Shown one piece after another: positions 50,917 through 50,943 of a stretch of 50,943 bases of DNA. The first letter of the stretch is position 1, and the number at the start of each line of letters is the position of its first letter. A program made the translations under genes and the position numbers. The notes under the pieces are model-generated. The model saw nothing but the letters and a program-made list of their open reading frames with translations. It was not told where the DNA came from and searched no databases. The DNA is taken from NCBI GenBank assembly GCA_934271655.1, contig CAKQRW010000022.1, forward strand, positions 1 through 50,943, read 5' to 3'. Source of the stretch: an uncultured Bacteroidaceae bacterium. Its GTDB lineage: Bacteria > Bacteroidota > Bacteroidia > Bacteroidales > Bacteroidaceae.

Positions 50917-50943
50917 ATCACTGCATCTGCTTGACAGAAATGG
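50856..50943 (+). repeat. Direct repeat cut by the window end, 67-bp period
   Basis: GCATCTGCTTGACAGAAATG plus G occurs at 50856-50876 and again at 50923-50943, the last base of the window. AATCAC precedes both copies at almost the same distance. As the window ends inside or right after the second copy, the true repeat length and copy number are unknown. Confidence 0.75.

Overview
The window looks like the chromosome of a Prevotella-type member of the Bacteroidales. The main signs are: promoters of the Bacteroidota type (TTG, 19-20 nt, TAnnTTTG) ahead of at least eight genes; few Shine-Dalgarno sites; secreted proteins ending in a short Gly/Lys-rich tail like type IX secretion cargo; a TonB/ExbB/ExbD/ExbD energising set; DUF4831 and DUF4250 proteins; and a fused NnrE-NnrD. 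I see no phage, plasmid, conjugation or defence module, no transposase, no rRNA and no CRISPR array. The only tRNA is tRNA-Ser(GGA). The region is mostly core genome with some secreted accessory genes.

Layout. 0.4-2.7 kb: a PadR repressor and its PspC-domain membrane partner. 3.2-7.6 kb: deoD, then a two-gene unit of a secreted HExxH protein and a GH28 pectinase-type hydrolase. 7.7-11.2 kb: a YidE/YbjL-type transporter, a CcdA/ArsG-like membrane protein and a basic membrane protein of unknown function. 11.4-17.2 kb: tonB, a polyprenyl synthetase, tatD, tRNA-Ser, then exbB, a four-helix membrane protein, exbD and exbD. 17.2-21.4 kb: thyA, folA, an RsmF-type rRNA methyltransferase and a repeat-tailed unknown protein. 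21.7-25.3 kb (minus strand): aquaporin, DUF4831 protein and nnrD. 25.5-30.4 kb: hpt, adk, obgE, pgeF, then on the minus strand a HAD phosphatase and a FlK-like thioesterase. 30.7-37.0 kb: GH10 xylanase, DUF4250, DPP-IV and a TlpA-like thioredoxin. 37.2-38.3 kb: a gene-poor, repeat-rich gap. 38.3-42.6 kb: MATE pump, a divergent DXS-like enzyme and an AraC regulator. 42.8-46.6 kb (minus): a 1258-residue secreted relative of the HExxH protein. 47.2-50.8 kb: pnp (minus) and a lipoprotein with a thioredoxin-like fold lacking its cysteines.

How the genes fit together. The secreted hydrolases (GH28, GH10, DPP-IV, two HExxH proteins) suit an anaerobe that feeds on plant cell wall and protein. TonB-ExbBD would power the outer-membrane receptors that import the products. 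thyA-folA form the thymidylate cycle, and deoD, hpt and adk are purine salvage and balance enzymes. obgE, pnp and the RsmF-like gene serve ribosomes and RNA.

Two things stand out. First, the two large secreted proteins share a metal-peptidase-like core (HExxHGVGVGT, plus a conserved later His) that is neither a classical metzincin nor clearly an M60 enzyme. Second, short direct repeats recur just after genes: at five loci (pspC-like, the YidE-like transporter, the polyprenyl synthetase, nnrD, the DXS-like gene) the bases around a stop codon are copied again 41-72 bp downstream, and at one of them the copy forms the start context of the next gene. No system here can be called novel from sequence alone, but these are the places to look.
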